Shown here one piece after another: positions 23,607-31,977 of a stretch of DNA of 34,156 nt. The position numbers were made by a program, and so were the translations under genes. The notes under the pieces were generated by a model. That model was not told the DNA's origin and searched no databases. It was given only the letters and a program-made list of their open reading frames with translations. Source of the stretch: Deltaproteobacteria bacterium UBA5754 (GTDB lineage: Bacteria > Desulfobacterota > Dissulfuribacteria > Dissulfuribacterales > UBA5754); the NCBI GenBank assembly GCA_002419025.1, contig DIFG01000091.1, positions 1 to 34,156 on the forward strand. Direction: 5' to 3'. The first letter of the stretch is position 1, and each line of letters begins with the position of its first letter.

Positions 23607-25307
23607 ATGGCGAAGATGGCCGGCAAACAGATGTTCGTCGAGGCGCTCAAGCGTGAAGGCGTCGAGGTGATCTTTGGCTATCCTGGCGGGGCGATCATCG
23701 ACCTTTATGATGCGCTCGACCAAGACGGCACCATCAAACACGTCCTCGTACGGCATGAACAGGGCGCCGCCCACGCGGCGGACGGGTACGCACGCGCGTC
23801 CGGAAGGGTCGGGGTGTGTCTCGCAACCTCCGGACCCGGAGCCACGAATACAGTGACTGGCATTGCCACTGCCTATATGGACTCCGTCCCCATGGTGGTC
23901 TTCACGGGCCAGGTCCCCACGGCCCTCATCGGAAACGACGCCTTTCAAGAGGTGGATATCGTCGGCATCACCCGCCCTTGCACCAAACACAACTATCTCG
24001 TCAAGGACATTAAGGACCTTCCCAGAGTGATCAAGGCGGCCTTTTACATCGCCCGCACTGGAAGGCCCGGCCCTGTGCTTGTGGACATCCCCAAGGACAT
24101 CCAAAACGCCAAGGCCGAATTCACCTACGACGAAGAGATCAAACTTCGTTCATATGAACCCGTCCTCGATCCACACATCAAACAGATCGAGAAGGCGTAT
24201 CAACTTTTCGAACACTGCAAGAGGCCCATACTCTACGTGGGAGGAGGAGCCGTGATCTCCGGGGCGCATGAAGAAGTCCGTGAACTCGCCGAACTTATTC
24301 ACGCCCCCGTTGCCACTACCCTAATGGGTCTCGGCGCATTCCCCGGCACCCACCCCATGAACATCGGCATGCTCGGCATGCACGGGACCTATTGCGCCAA
24401 CATGACCATGGCAAACTCTGACCTCATCCTCGCCATCGGCGCCCGTTTCGACGACCGTGTTACGGGAAAGGTCGACGCCTTTGCGCCACATGCCAAGATC
24501 ATACATATAGACGTGGACCCCACATCCATCCAGAAAAACGTCAAAGTGGATATCCCCATTGTGGGCGACTGCCGAAAGGCCCTCCAGAAACTCATCAAGG
24601 TCATAACGGACAATGGACGCCCTGCAGAGACATGGAAGGAGAGGTTCTCTCCCTGGTGGGAACAGATCGCCGCGTGGGAAAAACGCCATCCCCTCGGATA
24701 CAAAAAAGACCCGAACGTCATCAAGCCCCAGTATGTCATCGAGACCCTCTACGGCATGACCAAAGGCCGCGCCATCATCACCACCGAGGTGGGTCAGAAC
24801 CAGATGTGGACCGCTCAGTTCTACAAGTTCGACAGCCCGCGAAGCATCCTCACCTCCGGCGGCCTCGGAACCATGGGTTATGGGCTTCCCGCAGCCATCG
24901 GGGCCCAGATGGCGTTCCCTGACCGGCTCGTCATCGACATCGCCGGTGACGGAAGCATACAGATGAATATCCAGGAGCTGGCGACGGCCATGGAACAGCG
25001 GCTTCCCATCAAGATCGTCATTCTCAACAACCAGTTCCTCGGCATGGTCCGCCAGTGGCAAGAACTTTTCTACGACCGGCGCTACGTGGCAACGGATTTC
25101 ACCTTCACCCCTGACTTCGTCAAGATCGCAGATGCCTACAGCGCAACCGGGCTTCGTGCCACTCGTCCGGACGAAGTGGAAGATGTACTCAAAAAAGGGC
25201 TTGACACACCGGGGCTCGTCATCATGGAATTCGCCATCGCCCGGGAGGAAGGGGTCTTCCCCATGGTCCCCGCGGGCAAGGCCACCACCGAGATGCTCCT
25301 CGTGTAA
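23607..25307 (+). CDS. ilvB: Acetolactate synthase, large (catalytic) subunit
   Basis: A 566-residue thiamine-diphosphate enzyme forming acetolactate or acetohydroxybutyrate, the first common step of branched-chain amino-acid synthesis. Key features are FGYPGGAIIDLYDAL, the cofactor-activating Glu51 in RHEQGAAHAADGYARASG, and the ThDP/Mg motif AGDGS...LNNQ (Asp448 onward). Downstream of it, GMVRQWQELFY is the substrate-channel region. The ATG at 23607 with GAGGTG upstream gives family length. The in-frame extension to 23313 runs through the palindromic repeat and is not coding. It leads a long biosynthetic operon. Confidence 0.95.
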   Translation: MAKMAGKQMFVEALKREGVEVIFGYPGGAIIDLYDALDQDGTIKHVLVRHEQGAAHAADGYARASGRVGVCLATSGPGATNTVTGIATAYMDSVPMVVFTGQVPTALIGNDAFQEVDIVGITRPCTKHNYLVKDIKDLPRVIKAAFYIARTGRPGPVLVDIPKDIQNAKAEFTYDEEIKLRSYEPVLDPHIKQIEKAYQLFEHCKRPILYVGGGAVISGAHEEVRELAELIHAPVATTLMGLGAFPGTHPMNIGMLGMHGTYCANMTMANSDLILAIGARFDDRVTGKVDAFAPHAKIIHIDVDPTSIQKNVKVDIPIVGDCRKALQKLIKVITDNGRPAETWKERFSPWWEQIAAWEKRHPLGYKKDPNVIKPQYVIETLYGMTKGRAIITTEVGQNQMWTAQFYKFDSPRSILTSGGLGTMGYGLPAAIGAQMAFPDRLVIDIAGDGSIQMNIQELATAMEQRLPIKIVILNNQFLGMVRQWQELFYDRRYVATDFTFTPDFVKIADAYSATGLRATRPDEVEDVLKKGLDTPGLVIMEFAIAREEGVFPMVPAGKATTEMLLV

Positions 25308-25328
25308 TTCACAAGGAAAGGAATCCCA

Positions 25329-25817
25329 ATGAAACACACCCTCTCAGTCCTCGTGGAAAACAACCCCGGTGCCCTTTCGAGGATCGCCGGACTTTTCAGC
25401 GGACGCGGCTTCAACATCGAAAGCCTCTGTGTCGCAGCCACCCTCGATCCCACGCTCTCCCATATGACGCTTACGACATCCGGAGACGACTTGATCATCG
25501 AGCAGATCATCAAGCAGCTCAACCGCCTCGTCGACGTCTATAAGGTTGTTGACGTGACGGAAGAAGGTGCGTATGTGGAACGCGAAATGGCCCTCATCAA
25601 GGCAAAGGCCGAGGCGGAGACCCGTGCCGAGATCCTCCGTATGTGTGACATATTTAGATGCAAGGTGGTGGACGTGAGCCCAAAGACCTACACCGTCGAG
25701 GTCACAGGTCCCAAAACAAAGATCGATGCAGTCATAGAGCTTCTCAAACCCATCGGAATCAAGGAAATCGCCAAGACCGGTGTCATCGCCATGTCGCGGG
25801 AGAAAAAATCTCTGTAA
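25329..25817 (+). CDS. ilvN: Acetolactate synthase, small (regulatory) subunit
   Basis: A 162-residue regulatory subunit with an N-terminal ACT domain (VLVENNPGALSRIAGLFSGRGFNIESLCVAAT) and the C-terminal ALS_ss_C domain (ILRMCDIFRCKVVDVSPKTYTVEVTG). It binds the catalytic subunit and normally confers valine feedback control; whether this one is valine-sensitive cannot be read here. It is 21 bases after ilvB, with AAGGAAAGGA before the start. It is also called ilvH in many genomes. Confidence 0.94.
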   Translation: MKHTLSVLVENNPGALSRIAGLFSGRGFNIESLCVAATLDPTLSHMTLTTSGDDLIIEQIIKQLNRLVDVYKVVDVTEEGAYVEREMALIKAKAEAETRAEILRMCDIFRCKVVDVSPKTYTVEVTGPKTKIDAVIELLKPIGIKEIAKTGVIAMSREKKSL

Positions 25818-25834
25818 GATAAGGAGTGGATACC

Positions 25835-26824
25835 ATGCAGATCTTTTACGAGCAGGACGCATCATTCAATGCATTCACTGGCAAGACCATAGCCGTGATC
25901 GGCTACGGGAGCCAGGGCCACGCCCATGCCCAAAACCTCAGGGAAAGCGGACTGAACGTAATTGTGGGGCAGAGGCCGGGTTCAGTCAATTACGAACTTG
26001 CCGTGAAACATGGATTCACTCCGGTCAGTGCGGCCGAGGCTGCAGCAATTGCCGACGTCATCATGATCCTCGTCCCAGACCAGTTCCAGGCCGCGCTCTA
26101 CTACGAGGCCATCGAACCGAATCTCAAGGTGGGGGACATGCTCCTTTTTTCCCATGGCTTCAATATCCACTTCGGACAGATCGTCCCTCCGGTAGAGGTG
26201 GATGTGGCCATGGTGGCGCCCAAAGGCCCCGGACATCTTGTAAGGAGGGAGTATGAACGCGGAGCCGGGGTCCCGGCCCTGGTTGCCATACACCAGGACT
26301 TCACCGGAAACGCGCTGGACCGGGCCCTTGCCTACGCAAAGGGGATCGGGGCGACACGGGCGGGAGTCCTACGGACCAGCTTCAAGGAAGAGACGGAAAC
26401 AGACCTCTTCGGTGAGCAGTGCGTGCTCTGCGGGGGTATGAGCGCCCTCGTGAAGGCAGGCTTCGAAACCCTGGTCGAAGCCGGTTATCAGCCGGAGATC
26501 GCCTTCTTCGAGTGCTGCCACGAGCTCAAGCTCATTGTTGACCTCATTTATGAGGGCGGACTTTCCCGAATGCGTTACTCTATCAGCGACACCGCCGAGT
26601 ACGGCGACTTCACCCGTGGGCCTCGCGTTGTCACAGAAGAAACAAAACGTGAGATGAAAAAGATCCTGGACGAGATCCAGACCGGCGCCTTCGCCCGTGA
26701 ATGGATCCTCGAGAACCAGGCCAACCGCCCGGTTCTGAACGCCCTCAGGAACAGGGACCGTGCCCATCAGCTCGAGGAGGTCGGCCAGAGGCTCAGGGCC
26801 ATGATGAGCTGGCTCCAGAAATAA
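25835..26824 (+). CDS. ilvC: Ketol-acid reductoisomerase (class I)
   Basis: A 329-residue class I KARI converting acetolactate to dihydroxyisovalerate with NAD(P)H. The Rossmann motif GYGSQGHAHAQNLRESG, the catalytic FSHGFNIHFGQI and APKGPGHLVRREYERG, and the metal ligands in SFKEETETDLFGEQ and FECCHELKLIVDLIYEGG are all present. In the cofactor loop GQRPGSVNYELA the usual second Ser is Asn, which may affect the preference between NADPH and NADH. AAGGAG at 25821-25826 is 8 bases before ATG 25835 and overlaps the alternative GTG at 25826, so the ATG is chosen. Confidence 0.94.
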   Translation: MQIFYEQDASFNAFTGKTIAVIGYGSQGHAHAQNLRESGLNVIVGQRPGSVNYELAVKHGFTPVSAAEAAAIADVIMILVPDQFQAALYYEAIEPNLKVGDMLLFSHGFNIHFGQIVPPVEVDVAMVAPKGPGHLVRREYERGAGVPALVAIHQDFTGNALDRALAYAKGIGATRAGVLRTSFKEETETDLFGEQCVLCGGMSALVKAGFETLVEAGYQPEIAFFECCHELKLIVDLIYEGGLSRMRYSISDTAEYGDFTRGPRVVTEETKREMKKILDEIQTGAFAREWILENQANRPVLNALRNRDRAHQLEEVGQRLRAMMSWLQK

Positions 26825-26841
26825 CCGGGGCCATTGCTCTC

Positions 26842-27498
26842 GTGATCGCGGAAAGGATCCCGGTGGCTCGTGAAGGGATCCCCTTCATCGCCACCGCCGC
26901 CCTTGCCACTGTGACGAGCGCCCTGCTCGGATGGGAGATACCGGCGGCGATCGCATTTCTCATCACCGCCTTTGTCCTGTATTTTTTCCGGGATCCAGAG
27001 CGGGTGGTCCCTGCGGATGACGATGCTGTCGTGTCCCCTGCGGATGGAAAGGTCCTTGAGATCGCCCCTGCATCAGATCCCGTACTGAAAAATGTTAAGC
27101 GTCAGCGAGTGAGCATCTTCATGAACGTATTTAATTGCCACGTCAACCGTGCCCCCATCGCCGGCTTGATCGATGTGATCAGCTATCGTGAGGGCTCGTT
27201 CATCTCTGCAAACAGGGACCGGGCCATGCTCGAAAACGAGCAGTGCGCCCTACTCCTGCGCCGCGAAGACGGACTCGAGTGCACGGTGGTCCAGGTGGCA
27301 GGGCTCATCGCCAGGAGGATAGTGTGCCGGGCTGAGACCGGGGACAGGCTCGAAAAAGGTGAAAGATTCGGCATGATCCGTTTTGGCTCCCGTCTGGATA
27401 TCTATCTTCCCCCGAATGTGGAGTTCACCGTCCGACCGGGCGAACGGGTCGTGGCAGGGCAAAGCGTCATCGCCCGAAAAGGAGGTCGTCTCCCATGA
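26842..27498 (+). CDS. psd: Phosphatidylserine decarboxylase proenzyme (short type)
   Basis: A 218-residue membrane-associated decarboxylase making phosphatidylethanolamine. The N-terminal ERIPVAREGIPFIATAALATV and a hydrophobic pair of helices end in YFFRDPERVVPADDDAVVSPADGKV, followed by VFNCHVNRAP. The self-cleavage site is Gly182-Ser183 within MIRFGSRLDIYLP, where Ser becomes the pyruvoyl group. The start is taken as GTG 26842, since it gives the family N-terminus. An in-frame opening to 26701 is inside ilvC. It follows ilvC by 17 bases and overlaps pssA by ATGA. Confidence 0.9.
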   Translation: MIAERIPVAREGIPFIATAALATVTSALLGWEIPAAIAFLITAFVLYFFRDPERVVPADDDAVVSPADGKVLEIAPASDPVLKNVKRQRVSIFMNVFNCHVNRAPIAGLIDVISYREGSFISANRDRAMLENEQCALLLRREDGLECTVVQVAGLIARRIVCRAETGDRLEKGERFGMIRFGSRLDIYLPPNVEFTVRPGERVVAGQSVIARKGGRLP

Positions 27499-28298
27499 TC
27501 AAAAATCCATTTATGGACAGACAGCGGGAAGGCGCCTATCATACACGAAGGGGGATCTTTCTCCTTCCTAACCTTCTGACGACAGCCGGCCTTTTTTGCG
27601 GCTTCTACGCCATCATCGCCGCCATCAACGGAAACTACCCGGTCTCAGCCATGGCCATCATCATCGCTGCTGTTTTTGACGGCCTGGACGGCAGAATCGC
27701 CCGACTCACCAAGACTACGAGCCGTTTCGGGGTAGAGTACGACTCCCTTTCGGATCTCGTGGCCTTCGGAGTCGCGCCCGGAATACTCGCCTTTCTCTGG
27801 GGTCTTCAGGGTTTCGGGCGGTTGGGCTGGCTCGCGGCCTTTCTATATGTGGCGACAACCGCCCTGCGGCTTGCTCGTTTCAATACTCTGAGTCTCAGCG
27901 GGGCCAGTTTCTCCAAGACCTATTTTCTCGGCCTCCCCTGCCCGGCGGCGGCCGGCGCCTTGGCAACAACCGTCCTCTTTTGCCAGCACATGGGCATCGA
28001 GGGAAACGTTCATCACGCCGGCATCCTTGTCATGGTCTATGTCCTTTCATTTCTCATGGTGAGCAACATACGCTACTATTCCTTCAAGGAGGCGGCGTGG
28101 TTCCAACGGCATCCCTTCAGCGCCGTCACTGTCTTCGTGCTCATACTCACGGTCATCGCGACCGAACCCAAGGTCACGCTTTTCGTCATGGCGATTGCCT
28201 ATGTACTTTCCTGTCCAGTCATCACCCTCGCAAGGCGATTGCATCCTGCAGATGGATCTGTCAAAAAGGGGGAGAGGACTGACGACACGCCCTCATAG
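27495..28298 (+). CDS. pssA: CDP-diacylglycerol-serine O-phosphatidyltransferase
   Basis: A 267-residue integral membrane enzyme making phosphatidylserine, the substrate of the decarboxylase encoded just upstream. The CDP-alcohol phosphotransferase signature DGLDGRIARL...GVEYDSLSD begins at Asp62, with all conserved Asp/Gly/Ala-Arg positions visible. Multiple helices follow. The start overlaps the psd stop (27495-27498). The operon probably ends here or reads through a palindrome (28306-28447) into leuA. Confidence 0.93.
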   Translation: MIKNPFMDRQREGAYHTRRGIFLLPNLLTTAGLFCGFYAIIAAINGNYPVSAMAIIIAAVFDGLDGRIARLTKTTSRFGVEYDSLSDLVAFGVAPGILAFLWGLQGFGRLGWLAAFLYVATTALRLARFNTLSLSGASFSKTYFLGLPCPAAAGALATTVLFCQHMGIEGNVHHAGILVMVYVLSFLMVSNIRYYSFKEAAWFQRHPFSAVTVFVLILTVIATEPKVTLFVMAIAYVLSCPVITLARRLHPADGSVKKGERTDDTPS

Positions 28299-28305
28299 CC
28301 GTCTC

Positions 28306-28447
28306 CCTGAATCCGTGAGATATTCACTTAACCATCCGATTTCACATAATAAGCCGACGGTAGAGGTATTTGTGGAGTGAGACGCCCATGGACGGGGGCT
28401 ATTTGCCGCACGGAACAAATACTCCGACTGTCGGCTAACGGATTCGG
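28306..28447. repeat. Family 1 palindrome, copy C (inverted, one hairpin lost)
   Basis: The reverse complement of 28353-28447 follows copy A closely but skips about 31 bases between its two CGTCCATGGG segments, leaving one hairpin, as expected from a deletion between those direct repeats. The other arm, CCTGAATCCGTGAG at 28306-28319, is separated from the rest by a 33-base insertion (28320-28352). It is degenerate and probably older than copies A and B. Confidence 0.82.
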
Positions 28448-28522
28448 GGGCTCTTTTGTTCAAGGCGTGTCAGTGGATTTCACGGGTCTCCTCATAAGAT
28501 TACGGACAAACATGGAAGAAAA

Positions 28523-30067
28523 ATGAAAAGGATCATCGTCTTTGATACGACTTTGAGGGACGGGGAACAATCCCCCGGGGTCTCTCTGAACGTGGAGGAA
28601 AAGCTCCAGATCGCCCGCCAGCTCGAAAAACTCGGGGTCGACGTGATCGAGGCCGGTTTTCCCGTGGCCTCCCCTGGGGACTTCGAGGGGGTCCGGAGGG
28701 TGGCCCGGGAGATACGCGGCCTCCAGGTTGCGGCCTTGGCCCGGGCCAACCCCAAGGACATCGATACGGCATGGGAGGCGATCCGAGACGGAGCCCTCCC
28801 CAGGATCCATACGTTTCTCGCCACCTCTGACATCCATTTGAAGTACAAACTCAGGAAGTCGCGGGATGAGGTACTCGAACTCGCTCGGGAGGCCGTTGCC
28901 CATGCGGCAAGGTACACGGAAAACGTGGAGTTTTCCGCAGAGGACGCGAGCCGAAGCGACCTCGACTACCTCTGCCGGGTTTTCGAGGCCGTGATCGACG
29001 CCGGGGCCACCACGATCAACTTTCCGGACACAGTGGGCTACGCCATTCCCTGGGACTTTGCCCGAATGATCCGCTATTGCATGGAGCATATCCCCAATGT
29101 CCATAAGGCAGTGCTGAGCGTCCATTGTCACAACGATCTCGGCCTTGCCACGGCTAACGTCCTCTCAGCACTCGAAGCGGGCGCTGGACAGGTGGAGTGC
29201 ACGGTGAACGGTATCGGGGAACGGGCAGGAAATACGGCTATGGAGGAGGTCGTCATGGCCCTCCGGACCCGCAAGGACCTCCTCCCGTTCGAGACCTCCA
29301 TCCACACGGAGCACATCACGGCCACGAGCCGCCTCGTGAGCCACCTTACAGGCATGGTCGTCCAACCCAACAAGGCCATCATCGGGGCGAACGCCTTTGC
29401 CCACGAATCCGGCATCCATCAGGACGGAGTCCTGAAGGAAAGGACAACCTACGAGATCATGGACCCGCGGGAGATCGGGCTTGCCACCGGTACCCTCGTG
29501 CTCGGCAAGCACTCCGGCAGACACGCCCTCAAGGCCCGGCTCGAGGAACTCGGTTACCACTTGAATGACGAAGAGACAGGCCGGGTCTTCGCCCGGTTCA
29601 AGGAGCTCGCGGACAAGAAAAAAGAGATCTTCTCCGAGGACCTCGCGGCAATAGTCGCCGAAGAGATCCTCCGCATCCCCGACACCTACCGCCTTGTTTA
29701 CCTTCATGTGGCTGGGGGAAGCGGAATCCGCCCCACAGCGACCCTTGCTGTGGAGATAAACGGCGAGGAAAAGAGCGCTGTGAGCATGGGGGCAGGCCCC
29801 ATTGACGCCGCCTTCCGGGCGGTGGCGGCCCTTACAGGGACAAAGAGCAAGCTCCTTCGCTTCTCCGTGAACTCCATCACGGGCGGAACCGACGCCCAGG
29901 GAGAGGTCACGGTACGGATCGAGGAGGAGGGCCGGGTGGTGACCGGGCAGGGCGCCGACCCGGACGTGATCACAGCAAGCGTCAAGGCATATCTCAATGC
30001 CCTCAACCGCATCGAATACATGAAACGCAATCCTGCTGATCAATCCCCACAGGGGATGTGCAGGTGA
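28523..30067 (+). CDS. leuA: 2-Isopropylmalate synthase
   Basis: A 514-residue enzyme condensing ketoisovalerate and acetyl-CoA, the first committed step of leucine synthesis. The catalytic barrel carries TLRDGEQSPGVSL (Arg12, Asp13), the metal ligands His201 and His203 in HCHNDLGLATANV, and NGIGERAGNTAMEEVVM. The C-terminal portion (about 385-505) is the LeuA regulatory dimer domain that binds leucine, so feedback inhibition is likely. GGAAG lies before the start. No leucine-rich leader peptide or T-box was seen upstream, so regulation may be purely allosteric or through the upstream promoter. Confidence 0.95.
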   Translation: MKRIIVFDTTLRDGEQSPGVSLNVEEKLQIARQLEKLGVDVIEAGFPVASPGDFEGVRRVAREIRGLQVAALARANPKDIDTAWEAIRDGALPRIHTFLATSDIHLKYKLRKSRDEVLELAREAVAHAARYTENVEFSAEDASRSDLDYLCRVFEAVIDAGATTINFPDTVGYAIPWDFARMIRYCMEHIPNVHKAVLSVHCHNDLGLATANVLSALEAGAGQVECTVNGIGERAGNTAMEEVVMALRTRKDLLPFETSIHTEHITATSRLVSHLTGMVVQPNKAIIGANAFAHESGIHQDGVLKERTTYEIMDPREIGLATGTLVLGKHSGRHALKARLEELGYHLNDEETGRVFARFKELADKKKEIFSEDLAAIVAEEILRIPDTYRLVYLHVAGGSGIRPTATLAVEINGEEKSAVSMGAGPIDAAFRAVAALTGTKSKLLRFSVNSITGGTDAQGEVTVRIEEEGRVVTGQGADPDVITASVKAYLNALNRIEYMKRNPADQSPQGMCR

Positions 30068-30080
30068 CAGAGGAGTAGTA

Positions 30081-31352
30081 ATGAAACGCCCCATGACTAT
30101 AGCGGAAAAGATCCTCGCGGCCCACGCAGGGCGTGACGCCGTCGAGCCCGGGGATCTGGTCGAGGTCTCCGTGGACTTCGCCCTCGGAAACGATATCACG
30201 GCCCCCATCGCCATCCGTATCTTTCGGGAGGCCGGCATCGAACGGGTCTTCGACCCGGAGCGCATTGCCCTCGTGGCTGATCATTTCTGCCCGAACAAGG
30301 ACATCAAAAGCGCTGAACAGGCCAAGATTCTTCGGGATTTCGCACGGGAACAGGGCATCTCCCACCACTATGACGGCGGAGAGGCCGGAGTTGAACACGT
30401 CCTCCTGCCGGAAAAGGGTCTGGTCCTTCCTGGAGACGTGGTCATCGGCGCGGACAGTCACACCTGTACCTACGGCGCCCTCGGGACGTTCGCGACCGGA
30501 GTGGGGAGCACGGATCTGGCAGCCACGATGATCACCGGCAAGACCTGGTTCAAGGTCCCGGAATCCTTGAAACTCATCTACACAGGCGCCCTTCGGCCCT
30601 GGGTCACGGGCAAGGATCTCATTCTCCACACCATCGGGGACTTGGGAGTGGACGGGGCGCTTTACCAGGCCATGGAGTTCACGGGGCCTGTTGTCGACTC
30701 CCTTCCTATGTCAGACCGATTCTCCATGGCGAACATGGCCATAGAGGCCGGAGGCAAGGTCGGTCTATTCAACCCTGACGGGGAGACTGAGCGTTACGTC
30801 ACCGGCCGCGCGGTCCGGACCTACACCGCCTATCGAAGCGACGCAGACGCCATCTACGCAAGGACCGTGACCTACGACTGCACTGCTATTGAACCCGTGG
30901 TGGCATTTCCCCATCTCCCGGAAAACACACGCCCTGTCCGCGAGGCACGGGATGTGAAAATCGACCAGGCCGTCATAGGTTCCTGCACCAACGGCCGGAT
31001 CGAAGACCTGGAACTCGCTGCCCGGGTGCTTGCCGGTCGTCATGTGGCCAAGGGTGTGCGGTGCATCGTTCTTCCCACGACCCCGCGCGTCTATGGGGAG
31101 GCCCTTGATCGCGGCCTCATCAAGATCTTTCTCGAGGCAGGGGCCGTCATTGGTCCTCCCACCTGCGGACCGTGTCTTGGAGGGCACATGGGGATCCTTG
31201 CCAAAGGCGAGCGGGCGATCGCGACCACCAACCGGAACTTCGTCGGTCGCATGGGCCATCCGGAAAGCGAGGTCTATCTCTCCAATCCTGCGGTTGCGGC
31301 GGCGAGCGCAGTCCTCGGACGCATCGCACACCCAGCGGAGGTCGTATCATGA
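30081..31352 (+). CDS. leuC: 3-Isopropylmalate dehydratase, large subunit
   Basis: A 423-residue aconitase-family subunit of the short, two-subunit type. It isomerises 2- to 3-isopropylmalate using a [4Fe-4S] cluster held by Cys302 (IGSCTNGRI) and Cys362/Cys365 (CGPCLGG). GADSHTCTYGALGTFATGVGSTDLA is the family substrate/cluster loop. GAGGAG precedes the ATG, 13 bases after leuA. The stop overlaps leuD by ATGA, fitting a stoichiometric pair. This subfamily also includes homoaconitase and methylmalate isomerases, but the leuA/leuB context supports leucine synthesis. Confidence 0.93.
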   Translation: MKRPMTIAEKILAAHAGRDAVEPGDLVEVSVDFALGNDITAPIAIRIFREAGIERVFDPERIALVADHFCPNKDIKSAEQAKILRDFAREQGISHHYDGGEAGVEHVLLPEKGLVLPGDVVIGADSHTCTYGALGTFATGVGSTDLAATMITGKTWFKVPESLKLIYTGALRPWVTGKDLILHTIGDLGVDGALYQAMEFTGPVVDSLPMSDRFSMANMAIEAGGKVGLFNPDGETERYVTGRAVRTYTAYRSDADAIYARTVTYDCTAIEPVVAFPHLPENTRPVREARDVKIDQAVIGSCTNGRIEDLELAARVLAGRHVAKGVRCIVLPTTPRVYGEALDRGLIKIFLEAGAVIGPPTCGPCLGGHMGILAKGERAIATTNRNFVGRMGHPESEVYLSNPAVAAASAVLGRIAHPAEVVS

Positions 31353-31846
31353 AACTTCAGGGAAGAGTCTGGAAATTCGGGGAAAATATCGACACCGACG
31401 TCATCATTCCGGCCCGTTATCTCAACACGTCGGATCCGACCGAGCTTGCCAGGCACTGCATGGAGGACGCGGATCCGGAATTTTCAAAAAAGGTCCGGCC
31501 TGGAGACGTCATTGTCGCAGGCAAAAACTTCGGCTGCGGCTCATCCCGCGAACATGCCCCCATAGCCCTCAAGGCAGCAGGGGTCGCCTGCGTCATCGCC
31601 CCCACCTTCGCCCGGATTTTTTACCGTAATGCCTTCAACATGGGGCTTCCCATCCTTGAATCCCCAGAGGCCGCCCAAGCGATCCAGGAAGGGGACGAGG
31701 TCGAGATAAACGCCGACACGGGAGAGATACGGGACATCTCTACGGGTGAGGTCTATCGGGCCAAGCCCATTCCTGCCTTCATGCAGACCCTCATCGCCGA
31801 CGGGGGTCTCATCCCGCATATCCTCAAGTCACGATCTGAAAAATAA
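31349..31846 (+). CDS. leuD: 3-Isopropylmalate dehydratase, small subunit
   Basis: A 165-residue swivel-domain partner of LeuC. Family motifs are WKFGENIDTDVIIPARYLNTSDP near the start and GKNFGCGSSREHAPIAL, with ARIFYRNAFNMGLPILE following. The start overlaps the leuC stop, and the in-frame extension to 31172 is shadow sequence. It is separated from leuB by 131 bases carrying a heptad tandem repeat. Confidence 0.93.
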   Translation: MKLQGRVWKFGENIDTDVIIPARYLNTSDPTELARHCMEDADPEFSKKVRPGDVIVAGKNFGCGSSREHAPIALKAAGVACVIAPTFARIFYRNAFNMGLPILESPEAAQAIQEGDEVEINADTGEIRDISTGEVYRAKPIPAFMQTLIADGGLIPHILKSRSEK

Positions 31847-31933
31847 AAAAACCTTTTGCAACTTTAATCCCAAATCACCACCACACAGCCGACCGGAATA
31901 AATTCCAACACCTTATAATTACAGAGTCTTTGC

Positions 31934-31968
31934 TGACAACTGACAACTGAAAACTGGCAACTGACAAG
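31934..31968. repeat. Heptad tandem repeat (TGACAAC x5) before leuB
   Basis: Five consecutive seven-base units: TGACAAC, TGACAAC, TGAAAAC, TGGCAAC, TGACAAG. The last unit runs into the leuB ribosome-binding site AAGGAG (31966-31971), ten bases before the ATG. A related array lies at 18757-18784. The rest of the leuD-leuB gap (31847-31933) shows nothing recognisable. Confidence 0.8.
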
Positions 31969-31977
31969 GAGAAGACC

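Noticed and set aside
28448..28522. A leucine leader peptide or T-box before leuA
   Set aside because: No run of leucine codons, T-box sequence or terminator/antiterminator pair could be seen.
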